Source: Verrucomicrobium spinosum DSM 4136 = JCM 18804 (lineage in GTDB: Bacteria; Verrucomicrobiota; Verrucomicrobiia; Verrucomicrobiales; Verrucomicrobiaceae). From it: DNA of 64,000 nt. Where the stretch lies: positions 3,195,105 to 3,259,104 of the forward strand of contig NZ_ABIZ01000001.1 of assembly GCF_000172155.1 (NCBI RefSeq), in the 5' to 3' direction. Position 1 is the first letter of the stretch. Every line of letters begins with the position of its first letter. Shown piece after piece: positions 43,833 through 52,908 of the stretch. A model generated the notes under the pieces. That model did no database searches. It saw only the letters and a program-made list of their open reading frames with translations, and was not told the DNA's origin. Both the position numbers and the translations under genes were made by a program.

Positions 43833-44321
43833 CTAGGCCGTGGTATGCAGCAGCCGCAATCCTGCGCGCAACCGCGCTTCTTCCACCAGACTTTCCTGAG
43901 TCTGGGACTGATCGAGCAGGGCTTGATACTGGCCGCTATCCGATCCGGTGGGAAGGTTGTCAGCCTCTTTCAGCAGTGTCCACAGGGCAGACTTGCCCCG
44001 GATCCCAAGAGCCAGTGTTTCAAAGGCCTGGAGCCAGAATACTGGCGGGGTTTCGCACTTGGCTATCCATAGTTTCAGGAAGCCTGCTTTCTCTGCCAGC
44101 CACGCCCCGGCATCCGTCCACTGGTTGCGACTGGAGTCGAGTGCCGTGATGAGATCCGTCAGGACGGACTGCTCACCGGTGATCTCACTTTCAAGGCGGT
44201 CCAGAAGCTGGGCTTCCGGGGGCGGCGGGTCAGATTTTTTCAAATGGGCGATGAGTTCCAAAGCTCCCACTGAGGCTGAGCAATGGTCCTTCAAGTACAA
44301 GGCGAGGCCGTCTTTGTCCAT
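43833..44321 (-). CDS. Helical hypothetical protein
   Basis: A 162-residue, probably all-helical soluble protein (VGALELIAHLKKS, EAQLLDRLESEITGEQSVLTDLITALD, AWLAEKAGFLKLWIAKC, LALGIRGKSALWTLLKEA), resembling a small ferritin-like or helical bundle. No metal-ligand pattern is clear, so function is unknown. ATG 44321 starts the predicted helices; the frame continues to a GTG at 44510 with 63 extra residues of uncertain status. Confidence 0.55.
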   Translation of the reverse strand: MDKDGLALYLKDHCSASVGALELIAHLKKSDPPPPEAQLLDRLESEITGEQSVLTDLITALDSSRNQWTDAGAWLAEKAGFLKLWIAKCETPPVFWLQAFETLALGIRGKSALWTLLKEADNLPTGSDSGQYQALLDQSQTQESLVEEARLRAGLRLLHTTA

Positions 44322-44589
44322 GCCCGGGGATCGATTGCTGAAGACGCGGTGGTCTTGAGAATTGAAAGACAAAACCTGCCAGATGGTTTCAAGGACGACT
44401 GGACCAGACCGCAACTGCTTCGGAGTAGAGCAGGGCTCTCCTTGGGCACGGGGATTCTCCAGTGGCCAGACATCGTCAACGGGGAAATCAGTGTTCTTCC
44501 AAGGAGCCACCTTGCGAGACGGAGCATCTACACAACACTTTCAGCGTTAGGAGCCTGGCAGACCACTCCCCAATGTTGTTTCTCCAGTC

Positions 44590-46770
44590 TCAGAATCTCC
44601 ACGTCACGCCGGCCTTGAGCGCTGCCTCGGACTGCACGTACTTCAACCGCCGCTTGTCCTGCACGGCATAGCCCTGGTTCACAATGAAGTAGATGTCCGT
44701 GCCGGGACGCACGGTCCAGCGGATGCGGCTGTTCACCCCAAAGGTGTCGGACTCATTGTCATACTGCGCCAGGGTGTTCCAGGACAGTCTTGGGGACAGG
44801 GCCAGGTTCAACCTTGCGGTCAGGAATCGGCTGGTGAAATCGCCGCCAGGGAGTTGCACCCCGTATTGCTCATAACCGATGCCGGCGAATACATGTGGTG
44901 AGGGGCGGAAGTCGATCTGGGTCCAGAAGGAGTGCAGCTGACCGTTGTAGAAGTCGCCGATCTCAAAACCTGCGGAGGGGGCCAGCATGCGGGAGGGGGC
45001 TCCAATATACTCGCCCTCGACGCTGTTGAACTTGTAGTCGCCGGGTTCGATGAGATTGCCGGGACGGATGTCGAAGGGCTCAAAGAGCTGCTCCTCTTTG
45101 TGATTGAGCCAGAAGGCGATTTCTTCTCCGCTCTCCAGCTCCCAGCGCAGGCCGGGCAGGACGTGTTTGGCGGATTCCAGCCGGTCATCCAGATCGGTGA
45201 TCAGATATGGAGCCACCCGTATGTTGAAGCTGCGCAACCAGGAGCTGTTGATCTCGTAGCGGTACACAGCGTCGAGCAAGTATTCCCGTACGCCCTGGCG
45301 TTCCAGGAAACCGAGTGCCGGGTCAAAGTCATCGCCGATCTGACTGGCGGTGGAAAAGATGTCCCAGGGGGCGTTGCTGTAGCCTGCGCTCCAGCCAAAG
45401 GCGGCATCCCGGCCGGACTGGTCATCGTCGCTGCCCAGTCCCCACAGGGTGGTGTAAAGGTTCTTGTCACCGAAGAATCGAGCGGTACGCCAGGTGAGAT
45501 CTCCACCAAAAAGCGTGTTGTCGCCCGCCTGATAGGGATCGCCATGGGTGAGCAGCATGCCCAGGGTGATTTCCTCAGAAAGCTCGCGGGTTACGCGGGC
45601 TACAAGGAGGTTCTTGTCCGGCAGGCCATCGTGGCCATCCTGCTGTACATCCAGAATGCCGAGCGTGTAGGGGCCGGCCCGACCGGTGAACTTTGCCCCT
45701 GCCAGAATGTCCACTGGAGCCCCGGCTGCACTGCGGCCGATGTTCCGGGAGAAGAATGGGGTAAGCAGGCTGGTGTTGGTGGGAAAGCTGAAGTAGGGGG
45801 CGTCTCGCAAGAAGAAGTCGCGCTTCTCCGGGAAGAAGAGAGGGAAACGACTCAGGTTGACCTGACGGACATCGGCCTCGGCCTCGGCGAAGTCAGTGTT
45901 CACCGTGATGGTAGCTGTCAGCGCCGGCGTGATGAGCCAGCTCGCGTCGAAACCGCCGCGGAGTTCAGTGGTGCTGCCATCCGTTTTGTTGTCCGTATGG
46001 CGAAGGACCGTATAGGGCTTGAACTCCAGCCCGAGACCTTGATCAAGCTGGGTCATGCCATCCAGACGACCGATGTCTGTGAGCCAGTCGCCGTCGCGGG
46101 ACTGAGTGGGCTGTGCCCAGCGGATCATCTCCTCCCGGCGCCGGATGAGGCGCTGGATGTTCACCCCCCAGGAGTCGCGGCCAGGATCAAAGCTCAGCGT
46201 GCTGAAGGGAATCTTCATTTCCGCAGTCCATCCGCGGGCATCGTGCCTCGCACGTGCATCCCAGATGCCGTCCCACTCCACCACGGTGGTGGTGCTGTTT
46301 TCAATGCGGCCATCCGTCATGGCACCCAGTGGATTTACGGCGAAGAGGAAGCCATCCCGCTGCCGGCCGAACGGATCGATCACGATCTGGACGAAGTCGT
46401 CAGCGGGAAAGGATTCTCCACTGAACGAGTCGCGCTGGAGCTCGCGAGCTGTGATACGGCCAGGCTCGCGGTCATCACAACGGATGGCGATATAGAGGTG
46501 CTGGTGATCGTGGGCGAAGCGCACCTCAGTGGCGTCTGCTGGTGTGGCCCCCTCCCTTGGAAACACCTGCCGGAGGTCGCTGGCCGGGGTGGCGGCCTGC
46601 CAGCAGGCGTCGTCCAGCACGCCATCCAGCTCGGGGGCCTGGTGGGTCTGTCCGTCCAGGATCAGGGCGGGCACCCTGAGTGGTTCAGCGGAGCCTGGCA
46701 AGGTGACGGAGAACTGGGCTGCGAGAGACAGGAGGAGGGAAAGATGCTGGCGGAGCACGAGATTTTTCAA
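44590..46770 (-). CDS. DUF5916 family outer-membrane protein with CBM9-like domain
   Basis: A 726-residue exported protein. The signal peptide (1-28, ending GSA) is followed by a carbohydrate-binding family 9-like domain (~40-220: APELDGVLDDACWQAATPAS, FAHDHQHLYIAIRCDD and FSTLSFDPGRDSWGVNIQR). A DUF5916 beta-barrel fills the rest: FFPEKRDFFLRDAPYFSF, many amphipathic strands, and a terminal aromatic WRF. Such proteins occur in polysaccharide-degrading Bacteroidota and Verrucomicrobia and probably bind or pass glycans at the outer membrane. The upstream region contains clustered TTGCGA boxes. The gene looks complete and is alone on its strand locally. Confidence 0.88.
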   Translation of the reverse strand: MKNLVLRQHLSLLLSLAAQFSVTLPGSAEPLRVPALILDGQTHQAPELDGVLDDACWQAATPASDLRQVFPREGATPADATEVRFAHDHQHLYIAIRCDDREPGRITARELQRDSFSGESFPADDFVQIVIDPFGRQRDGFLFAVNPLGAMTDGRIENSTTTVVEWDGIWDARARHDARGWTAEMKIPFSTLSFDPGRDSWGVNIQRLIRRREEMIRWAQPTQSRDGDWLTDIGRLDGMTQLDQGLGLEFKPYTVLRHTDNKTDGSTTELRGGFDASWLITPALTATITVNTDFAEAEADVRQVNLSRFPLFFPEKRDFFLRDAPYFSFPTNTSLLTPFFSRNIGRSAAGAPVDILAGAKFTGRAGPYTLGILDVQQDGHDGLPDKNLLVARVTRELSEEITLGMLLTHGDPYQAGDNTLFGGDLTWRTARFFGDKNLYTTLWGLGSDDDQSGRDAAFGWSAGYSNAPWDIFSTASQIGDDFDPALGFLERQGVREYLLDAVYRYEINSSWLRSFNIRVAPYLITDLDDRLESAKHVLPGLRWELESGEEIAFWLNHKEEQLFEPFDIRPGNLIEPGDYKFNSVEGEYIGAPSRMLAPSAGFEIGDFYNGQLHSFWTQIDFRPSPHVFAGIGYEQYGVQLPGGDFTSRFLTARLNLALSPRLSWNTLAQYDNESDTFGVNSRIRWTVRPGTDIYFIVNQGYAVQDKRRLKYVQSEAALKAGVTWRF

Positions 46771-46941
46771 GGAAGGCAGATTTTCTGACAGCAGAAGGCG
46801 ATGGGGGCAGTGAGCGCCCGTGCCTTCTGATCTGGGTAGGGGAGTGTTGGCGGCTAGAACTTCCAGCTCACCGGGGTACTTAAATCGAACTTTGCACCCC
46901 GGCGGTCATCCCGCAGATGGCGTTGAAGCTCCTACAGGTTA

Positions 46942-46994
46942 TTATTGCGAGAGAGACGCTGTTGCAATAAGTATTTGCGACGGACTCGCAATAA
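46942..46994. promoter_or_regulatory. Clustered TTGCGA boxes upstream of the DUF5916 gene
   Basis: TTATTGCGA (46942-46950) and its inverse TCGCAATAA (46986-46994) flank TTGCAA (46962-46967) and TTGCGA (46975-46980). All lie 170-225 bases upstream of the DUF5916 start in a low-GC stretch. The symmetric layout suggests a repeated operator; similar boxes precede the choice-of-anchor A gene. Confidence 0.4.
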
Positions 46995-47056
46995 GGGATT
47001 CTGTAATCGGATTCGTTCCCCCTTTCTGAGTCACGAATTCTCGCGGTGCAACTGGG

Positions 47057-47542
47057 TCAAAAGAGACGTTTCAGTGCCTTGTAGTCGGGCTCCCTCACCA
47101 CCTTGACTCCTTGGGCGCGGTATCCGAGACAGGAAAAGCAAATGTCCATGTGGGCTACCATGTTGCCGTCGTGTGTGTAGAAGGCAATGGCGTGGCGGGG
47201 AAAGAAACACCGGGCGTGAGGGCTTGGGTGGTTCTTGCCCGTGGTGGCATCCAGCAGAGTGTTCACTTCCCTGTCGTCCAGGGTACGGCCATCGAGAGGT
47301 GAACGATCGGGGTTCAGCTTTCCGTCGATCAACAGAGTCAGGCTTGGTGAGGGGGAAGGAACGCTCTGATTGAGGACATACGCCGCCACCCGTTCGCACT
47401 GCTTGACTCCTGCCTTTGCCAGGCGTGCCTTCGTGGCCTCTGTCATCGCAAGACCGGGAGAGGGGGTCGAGGGCACTGGCTGGAGCTGGCATCCGGCAGT
47501 GCTCACTGCCAGAAGGGTGCAGAAATGGCGGCGTCTGATCAT
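47057..47542 (-). CDS. Hypothetical lipoprotein
   Basis: A 161-residue lipoprotein with a basic n-region (MIRRRHF) and lipobox STAGC at residue 18. The mature part has a Pro/Ser-rich stretch and a Cys pair ICFSC near the C-terminus in HMDICFSCLGYRAQGVKVV, resembling thiol- or metal-related motifs; HARCFFPRHAIAFY precedes it. Family not recognised. It could be a periplasmic metal- or heme-associated protein, but that is speculation. Ends 20 bases past a region with no other gene. Confidence 0.65.
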   Translation of the reverse strand: MIRRRHFCTLLAVSTAGCQLQPVPSTPSPGLAMTEATKARLAKAGVKQCERVAAYVLNQSVPSPSPSLTLLIDGKLNPDRSPLDGRTLDDREVNTLLDATTGKNHPSPHARCFFPRHAIAFYTHDGNMVAHMDICFSCLGYRAQGVKVVREPDYKALKRLF

Positions 47543-47676
47543 GGGTTCGATGGACGGACGGAACTTTCTCGGATAGACGATGGATTTTGTCCAGTATTGG
47601 CAGGCGCGACCAAGCGGGTGACAGCGACCGAGATGCGCCTTGGGGATCGGCGGCAGCCTGCGGCCGGGACTGGATT

Positions 47677-48213
47677 TCAGTCCGGCGGCCAGGACTTTGT
47701 CACGCCGTAGGCCGCTCTCTGCTCAGTCACGGAAAGGACTCCATTGCGCAGGAGCGTCACGAAAGTCAGGCCCTGTGCATCAGGAAATTCAAACTGGAGT
47801 TCCACTTGGCCCACGAGGTATTCATAGAACAACAGCGTCTCGCCCCCGCTGCGATCCGTCCAGTAAGGCTCGCCGAAGATGGCCTGGACGTCCCTCTCGT
47901 TCATTTGGGGTGACAACGTCAGCGGGCCACCCTTCCAGGACAACGTCCCGGTGAAGTCTGCCAAGGTGATGAAGGCATGGTCAAAGACGCCATGCTCCAT
48001 CCCAATCTCGATGCCCTGCCCAACGAGTTCAAATACTCCGCTGGCGGAGTTGATCACCTCTTTAGGGACAATCGATGCAGGCGCTTCACCGAGTGAGACC
48101 CCGTTGAGTCGGAACCATCCCAAGTCGATCTCGATATCGATGGGCTCAACGCTTTTCTTGACGAACACCTCGCTGGGTGCCGGGCGACGATTGAAAAAGG
48201 AGAGGAAACCCAT
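47677..48213 (-). CDS. Hypothetical protein, first downstream member of the PP2C cluster
   Basis: A 178-residue soluble protein with a short hydrophobic N-terminus (MGFLSFFNRR), then a beta-rich domain: IEIDLGWFRLNGVSLGEAPASIVP, LTLSPQMNERDVQAIFGEPYW and GGETLLFYEYLVGQVELQFEF. The NERDVQAIFGEPY...LLFYE arrangement resembles domains that compute or check a bound state (SmpA/BamE-like), but similarity is slight. ATG 48213 is chosen over a TTG two codons earlier. It follows a small membrane protein and a PP2C phosphatase on the same strand. Confidence 0.6.
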   Translation of the reverse strand: MGFLSFFNRRPAPSEVFVKKSVEPIDIEIDLGWFRLNGVSLGEAPASIVPKEVINSASGVFELVGQGIEIGMEHGVFDHAFITLADFTGTLSWKGGPLTLSPQMNERDVQAIFGEPYWTDRSGGETLLFYEYLVGQVELQFEFPDAQGLTFVTLLRNGVLSVTEQRAAYGVTKSWPPD

Positions 48214-48249
48214 GAACAAGAGAGATGATCAACGAAACGTAGTGGTTTC

Positions 48250-48495
48250 TCAGCGAAAAATCCAGCAGCCACCGCTCACGATGACGGCAATGCCCCAAAG
48301 CACCCACCTGGAGGTGTGCCAGATTTCCAGGAGGCGGAGCGTCCACGAGCGGGCATCTCTGTCCCAAGGAGCTTCACCGATAAGGGATGACTCAGCTCTC
48401 CAGCGCTCGGCATCATAAAGCGCTGAGACGATGCGCATGATGCCATCCAAGATGACAAATAGCACCAGAATAATCAGTGCAATACCTTCGATCAT
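48250..48495 (-). CDS. Small membrane protein, hypothetical
   Basis: An 81-residue protein with two membrane helices (MIEGIALIILVLFVILDGIMRIV; WVLWGIAVIVSGGCWIFR) joined by a charged segment with ERWRAESS and WDRDARSWTLRLLEIW. ATG 48495 is chosen; a TTG at 48507 is in frame. It sits between the PP2C gene and the next hypothetical, so it may anchor them. No family recognised. Confidence 0.55.
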   Translation of the reverse strand: MIEGIALIILVLFVILDGIMRIVSALYDAERWRAESSLIGEAPWDRDARSWTLRLLEIWHTSRWVLWGIAVIVSGGCWIFR

Positions 48496-48541
48496 GAAGA
48501 AATCCAACGTGCCTTGGAAGCTGCAAAAGCTTCATACAAGG

Positions 48542-49183
48542 TTAGCGAAAATCAAGAGCGATCAGGCTGAAGTCGTCGGGTAGCTCCCGACCGACTCGTG
48601 CGAGCGTCGCAGTACGGAGGTGAGCTGCCGCTGTGGTGAAATCGGCGAGGGCGAACGCCGACTGGAGCGCCTCATACCCGCAGTACTTCCAGACACCGTC
48701 AGACATGATGAAGAGGCCATCCCCGGCATCAAGGTCCTGATGGAACATCGTGAACTGGCACTCACCGCTGCCTACGGGTGGATTGCGGAACTGCCGTGAA
48801 GTCCATTCCTCGATGTTTCCGGATCGACGGGGGAAATGGTACAACTTGGAATCACCACATGATCCGCCCGTTACACTCTCACAGGTGATGGCGGCTGCCA
48901 CCAGCGTCGTGAAGCCCTCAGTCTCGCTGACCTCCACATCCACCTCGTCGAGCAAGGCTTCCCAGCAGGAAAGCTCCAACAAATCAGAAGGAGCCGAGTC
49001 CCGGGCGAGTTGCATGGCGGTCGCACAGGCGACCCGCGCCGCTTCTGCACCATGAGCCCGGCCCCCCTGACCATCGGCCAGGAAACATAAGATCACGTCG
49101 TGCGCCATGGGATGTCGCTGCACCAGGACGTGATCTTCATTGTCTGGTTTGCCACCGGGTTCGCTGTGGACGTGAAAACGCAT
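48542..49183 (-). CDS. PP2C-type Ser/Thr protein phosphatase
   Basis: Metal-dependent protein phosphatase of 213 residues, short for the family (~240). Motifs appear in order: NEDHVLV near residue 15, the metal-binding FLADGQGG (near 36, DGQGG in place of DGxGG), TTLVAAAITCE, GDSKLYHF, and FIMSDGVWKY (Asp near 160). The C-terminal DDFSLIALDFR fits the family's DNxT region. No Ser/Thr kinase gene lies in this window. It forms a minus-strand group: a membrane protein 11 bases upstream, a small membrane protein and a soluble protein downstream. Its target is unknown. Confidence 0.85.
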   Translation of the reverse strand: MRFHVHSEPGGKPDNEDHVLVQRHPMAHDVILCFLADGQGGRAHGAEAARVACATAMQLARDSAPSDLLELSCWEALLDEVDVEVSETEGFTTLVAAAITCESVTGGSCGDSKLYHFPRRSGNIEEWTSRQFRNPPVGSGECQFTMFHQDLDAGDGLFIMSDGVWKYCGYEALQSAFALADFTTAAAHLRTATLARVGRELPDDFSLIALDFR

Positions 49184-49194
49184 GGTGTGAGGAG

Positions 49195-49755
49195 CTAACC
49201 CTTCCAGTACTTGGTGCGATCCGTGCCCCCAGCCGTCTCCGGAGAGTCCTCGGCCTCATACAGGCTAAGTTTGATATCTTCAGAAGGCAATGTGTTGCCT
49301 TGTTCCTGACAGAGGGTGTTGAGGCGAGCGATCAAATTGTCCCGTGATGGGGCCGAGAGGTGGGACTCAATGATGGCGGTGCGGAAAAAATAGGATCTTA
49401 CTCCAGCAAGGCGCAACTCGTCGTCATAGCGGAGCAGGGCTGCGTCTTTCCAGGGGGCAAGCCATCGTTTTCGGAAGGGGAAGGCACCTGCCTGAAGTTG
49501 CAGCCCCTCCGCGGTTGCTGTGAGAACTCTGGGAAAGAGATGGATCCACTGAGACCGCAATGCCCGGATGCAAAGGTAGAGCGAGAACAGGACCGGGAAG
49601 CAGTCCCAGAGACTGCGATGCCGAAGATAGGCTATTGTGCCCATGTAGAGCATGCCGAAGATGAGGATCGCCAGAAAGCCGACCAGAATCCAACTCGGAA
49701 TGCGGTGCCACCTTTTGCCCTGGGGCGGAATGCTCACCTGATTCGGCTGGGACAT
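49195..49755 (-). CDS. Hypothetical membrane protein upstream of the PP2C phosphatase
   Basis: A 186-residue protein with two N-terminal helices (IPSWILVGFLAILIFGMLYMG and LWDCFPVLFSLYLCIRAL) and a ~100-residue cytosolic domain (LTATAEGLQLQAGAFPFRKRWLAPWKD, LIARLNTLCQEQG). The domain resembles small PH-like membrane domains: short strands with a basic face. The acidic tail (EAEDSPETAGG) and 11-base spacing to the phosphatase suggest a functional pair. Family not recognised. Confidence 0.6.
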   Translation of the reverse strand: MSQPNQVSIPPQGKRWHRIPSWILVGFLAILIFGMLYMGTIAYLRHRSLWDCFPVLFSLYLCIRALRSQWIHLFPRVLTATAEGLQLQAGAFPFRKRWLAPWKDAALLRYDDELRLAGVRSYFFRTAIIESHLSAPSRDNLIARLNTLCQEQGNTLPSEDIKLSLYEAEDSPETAGGTDRTKYWKG

Positions 49756-49818
49756 GAGGAAAAAAAGACGAAAACCCGCTCAAGGCAAGAGCAAACCGGG
49801 ATCGGCCCAAGTGGGACA

Positions 49819-50256
49819 CTAAGAAGCATGCTTGCAGTTGCCGATTGTCAGGTGCAGGGGCAGGGAGGGCTCGCGTTCCAGTCCCAGGCTTTCGCGGTAG
49901 TCCAGTGCTGCCGGACAATGGACGGGCAGCCAGACGTAGCCGCTGGTTTCCTCGGGCTCATGGGAATACTCCAATGTGACCTCTTGTCCCGCGAGCGTGG
50001 CCCAATGCTCCATGAAGGGCGGTTTCTCGCCCCGGATCACTGAAACATGAGTGCCCCACAAAGGCTCTTGCAAGGTGCGCACGCGGTGGTGCTCCACGGC
50101 AAATAGTTCGCGAAAATAACGTCCTGCGTCTGGGGCGCAGCGGATGATGAGCCACCACTCGGTGGTGAACCCGTCCCGGCGCACGCGCGTGCCTTTGCGG
50201 TCCAACGGCGGGGAGAATTCAAAACGTCCGGTGAGGGTGTGCCGGAATTCGGTCAT
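49819..50256 (-). CDS. 2H-phosphoesterase-like protein
   Basis: A 145-residue soluble protein with two H-(hydrophobic)-(S/T)-(hydrophobic) motifs, HVSV in LWGTHVSVIRGEKPP (near residue 69) and HLTI in LHLTIGNCKHAS (near 134). The order and spacing match the 2H phosphoesterase/LigT superfamily, which acts on 2'-5' RNA links or cyclic phosphates. A full LigT is longer (~180), so this is a minimal or diverged form. It stands first in the minus-strand PP2C cluster, 63 bases from the next gene. The assignment is by motif inspection only. Confidence 0.6.
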   Translation of the reverse strand: MTEFRHTLTGRFEFSPPLDRKGTRVRRDGFTTEWWLIIRCAPDAGRYFRELFAVEHHRVRTLQEPLWGTHVSVIRGEKPPFMEHWATLAGQEVTLEYSHEPEETSGYVWLPVHCPAALDYRESLGLEREPSLPLHLTIGNCKHAS

Positions 50257-50380
50257 GTCGATGTCCTCAACAAGGTTTTTCCACCGAGGCGGGGGGCTGC
50301 TTCATCCACCCACGCGCACATGACCACCCGGTGAGGAAGTCGCTGAATCCCTATGGGTGGGCGCGAGGTTCGCTCTCAGG

Positions 50381-52264
50381 TCAGGGATTGGCTCCGGGAT
50401 CCGTCGAGCTCAGCTTGCCTACCTGGCGATTGATCCCTTCCCGGGCGAACTCGCTCGGCGGATACTGGGTTTTGGCCTTCAGGTACCAGGCGAGGGCGGA
50501 GCCCGTTTGACGACGATCCTCGTGCTGTTTGGCTTTTTGCAGGGCCCCGACAAACTCCGTGGCCTTGATGCTGAAGTCAGAGCGAAGGCGGGAGACCTCT
50601 GGATCATCGGGGAACTCGGAGTAGGTCCTTTCCATGGTCTCCCAAGCACCGGCAAGGTTGCTGGACTGGGCAAGGTTTGTGGCGGCGGCGATGGAGAAGT
50701 TCACCCGGCCCATGTCGGTGAGCACCTTCTTCAGCGACTCCTGGCGCTGTGGATCGTCCATCACCGCAGCGAGATAACGCCCCTGGTCGTTGTAAATCTG
50801 GCGGAAGTTGCGCTGGCTGATGAGGCGGTCCAGATCCAGGGCGGCCTGGGTCTTCACATCCGCGTTGCTGCCGATCATGTTGGTGAATTCCCGCAGCTTC
50901 GGGTTGGTCGGCCAGATCATGGTGGCCTCTGTAAGAGCCTCGGTACTGCCTTTCTGGTCGCCTTGCATGGCGGACACCTTGGCCTTGTTCAGGTGCATGT
51001 CGCTCACCGTGCGGGCGGTCTCGATCATCGCCTTGGGCTTGCTGTAGTCGAAGTCCTTGGCGAGCTTCATGAGCTTGGTCACGAGTTGCTCGGCCAGGGT
51101 GTAGTCCTTCATCTCCATGGCGGAGATGAGCTGGTTGTAGTCCCGTGTAAAATCCAGGACCATCAGCTTCTTCTGCATGGGCACGCGGCGCACGCGGGGC
51201 AGGTACTCGCCCACCATGAACGCCTCGCTGATGCGCTTGGAGCCGCTCGCCAGATCTCCGCGCTCCAGCAGGTTGTCAAAGGCCTGGACGGCCTCATCGA
51301 CATCGCGAATGGCCTCGTTGGCAAAAGCGTCCAGGCCGCTGATCGTGGGAGAAGTGCCGAGGGTGGAAGCGAACATCTTTTCCGCATCAGACCCTTCCTT
51401 CAGGGAGAGGATCCCGCTCGGGTCCGAGAAAATATGGCGGTAGAAGCGGCAGGCAAGGACGACATGCTCAAACCGGCGCTGAAGGGCGAACTGAATGATG
51501 AGCGCCTGGAACTCGGCCTTGGCCGTGAGTTGGGAGGTGCCCATGGCCAGCTCATTGGCCTTCATACGGGCCTCCAGCTCCGCGATGGAGGCGATGTACT
51601 TGGCGGTGGCGAAGGTTTGCAGCGTCTGGGACTGGGCCGCCTGCTGGTTATTTCCTCCTCCTGTGGGGCGAGGGGCGCTCCCGGAGGGTGATCCCGTGGC
51701 CGAGGAATGCCGGGCCTGGAAGGTCTCTCCACGCACCCGTTCTGCCATGGCGCTGTTGGTCTGGCGCAGGCTCGTCACGTTCTTCTGGGCCAGCCACACG
51801 CCGTAGATGGCATTGGCGAGGGAGTCACAAAGTTTGGCATCGATCTTGTATTGGGCCGCCTCGGGCAGGAGGGCCACCGCCTGGGGCAGGCTGGGATTGC
51901 CGCCATTGTGGCCAGGGGAGAGCAGTTTGGAGATCTGCTCCAGTACATCGCGATATGCCTGGTCATCCGGGGTGTTGGCCTCGGGTGAGGCCAGGTACTT
52001 CTCCAGCCGGGCCTGGAACATGCGATTGTTCGTCACGTTCCACACCTTGCCATCCCAGGCAACATTCTCGCCGCCCAGATCCATAAACGGCAGGGCATCG
52101 CCCAGCAGGCTGCTCTTCTTTTGCTGCTGACCTCCGCCACCAGATGAGGAGGCGGGCGCAGGTTGAGCGGGCGCAGGTTGGGGATTCGATGGCAGGACCT
52201 GGGCGCTCAACAGGGTGGGCAGCAGGGCACCGGACGTCAGAAGCAGGCGGGTTCGGAGCGACAT
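50381..52264 (-). CDS. Secreted helical-repeat protein, hypothetical
   Basis: A 627-residue protein with a signal peptide (MSLRTRLLLTSGALLPTLLSA), a low-complexity Pro/Ala/Gln linker (residues ~25-50), then a mostly helical body with TPR-like pairs, e.g. YTLAEQLVTKLMKLAKDFD and HLNKAKVSAMQGDQKGSTEAL near 380-440, and LAGAWETMERTYSEFPDDPEVS near 550. A second Gln/Gly-rich linker sits at ~185-205. It probably acts as a periplasmic scaffold. It lies downstream of the OB-like anchored protein and ABCG-type transporter genes on the same strand. No enzyme motif seen. Confidence 0.7.
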   Translation of the reverse strand: MSLRTRLLLTSGALLPTLLSAQVLPSNPQPAPAQPAPASSSGGGGQQQKKSSLLGDALPFMDLGGENVAWDGKVWNVTNNRMFQARLEKYLASPEANTPDDQAYRDVLEQISKLLSPGHNGGNPSLPQAVALLPEAAQYKIDAKLCDSLANAIYGVWLAQKNVTSLRQTNSAMAERVRGETFQARHSSATGSPSGSAPRPTGGGNNQQAAQSQTLQTFATAKYIASIAELEARMKANELAMGTSQLTAKAEFQALIIQFALQRRFEHVVLACRFYRHIFSDPSGILSLKEGSDAEKMFASTLGTSPTISGLDAFANEAIRDVDEAVQAFDNLLERGDLASGSKRISEAFMVGEYLPRVRRVPMQKKLMVLDFTRDYNQLISAMEMKDYTLAEQLVTKLMKLAKDFDYSKPKAMIETARTVSDMHLNKAKVSAMQGDQKGSTEALTEATMIWPTNPKLREFTNMIGSNADVKTQAALDLDRLISQRNFRQIYNDQGRYLAAVMDDPQRQESLKKVLTDMGRVNFSIAAATNLAQSSNLAGAWETMERTYSEFPDDPEVSRLRSDFSIKATEFVGALQKAKQHEDRRQTGSALAWYLKAKTQYPPSEFAREGINRQVGKLSSTDPGANP

Positions 52265-52350
52265 GGGAGTTGAGATGCCTGAGGGTGGTGGTGGGCTGAG
52301 GGGAAAAAGAGAAAAGGAGGCTTCGGTCTGGCGCGGGCAGGAAGGGTAGA

Positions 52351-52764
52351 TCAGGATTTGGTGAGTTCCTCCACCTCCAACACGCCGGATTCCGCCTGCA
52401 CGGTGACTTTGAACTTGAAGCGTTGTCCGCGTTGAATGTTGGTGCTGTTTAGCCTCTGGGGCACCAGCACGGGCAGGGGTGAGGTGTCGGAGCTGTCCTC
52501 CACCAACACGCTAAAAAGCCGCCCTTCAGCCGAGCGCCAGTTGTCCAGGCGTTCCTCAATGGTGCCTTCAATCTGGTAGGTGTTGCCGCTCAGTGCATTG
52601 GAGTTCTCCATGTACTCCCGCACGCTCAGCTGGGCGGTGCCGTTGAAGCTGGCCCCCGAGGTGCGGTGCATGAGCGTGTAGCCCCCCCAGATGAAGACCG
52701 CTACGGCGGCGACAATGATGACGATGTGTACGGGACTGAGGGAGGATTTGGCTCGGCGGGCCAT
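52351..52764 (-). CDS. Membrane-anchored OB-fold-like protein
   Basis: A 137-residue protein with an N-terminal basic segment, one membrane helix (VHIVIIVAAVAVFIWGGYTL), and an outward ~95-residue domain with OB-like strand order (YQIEGTIEERLDNW, LFSVLVEDSS, LPVLVPQRLNS, RGQRFKFKVTV). It resembles CcmE-type or bOB folds in layout, but has no heme ligand pattern. It lies between the ABCG-like transporter and the helical secreted protein, 144 bases after the transporter stop and 86 before the next gene, so the three may work together. Confidence 0.6.
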   Translation of the reverse strand: MARRAKSSLSPVHIVIIVAAVAVFIWGGYTLMHRTSGASFNGTAQLSVREYMENSNALSGNTYQIEGTIEERLDNWRSAEGRLFSVLVEDSSDTSPLPVLVPQRLNSTNIQRGQRFKFKVTVQAESGVLEVEELTKS

Positions 52765-52908
52765 GGGGCGGCAATGGGGTGCGGTGACGACGTGAAAAGG
52801 GAAATCAGCGGGGCGGAATTATCCCACAGATTCTGTGCAGGTCAGATTATTGAACTCCAGACTTTTGTGCGGTGAATCCTGTGAATCTTGCCTCCGGAAG
52901 GGTGGGGG

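Noticed and set aside
44932-46788. Long plus-strand frame (618 codons) opposite the DUF5916 gene
   Set aside because: Antisense shadow of a gene with a signal peptide and family motifs; its own sequence is Gly/Val-rich without a domain.
50357-51691. Plus-strand frame of 444 codons opposite the secreted helical protein
   Set aside because: Antisense shadow, Gly/His/Leu-biased, no ribosome site or family.
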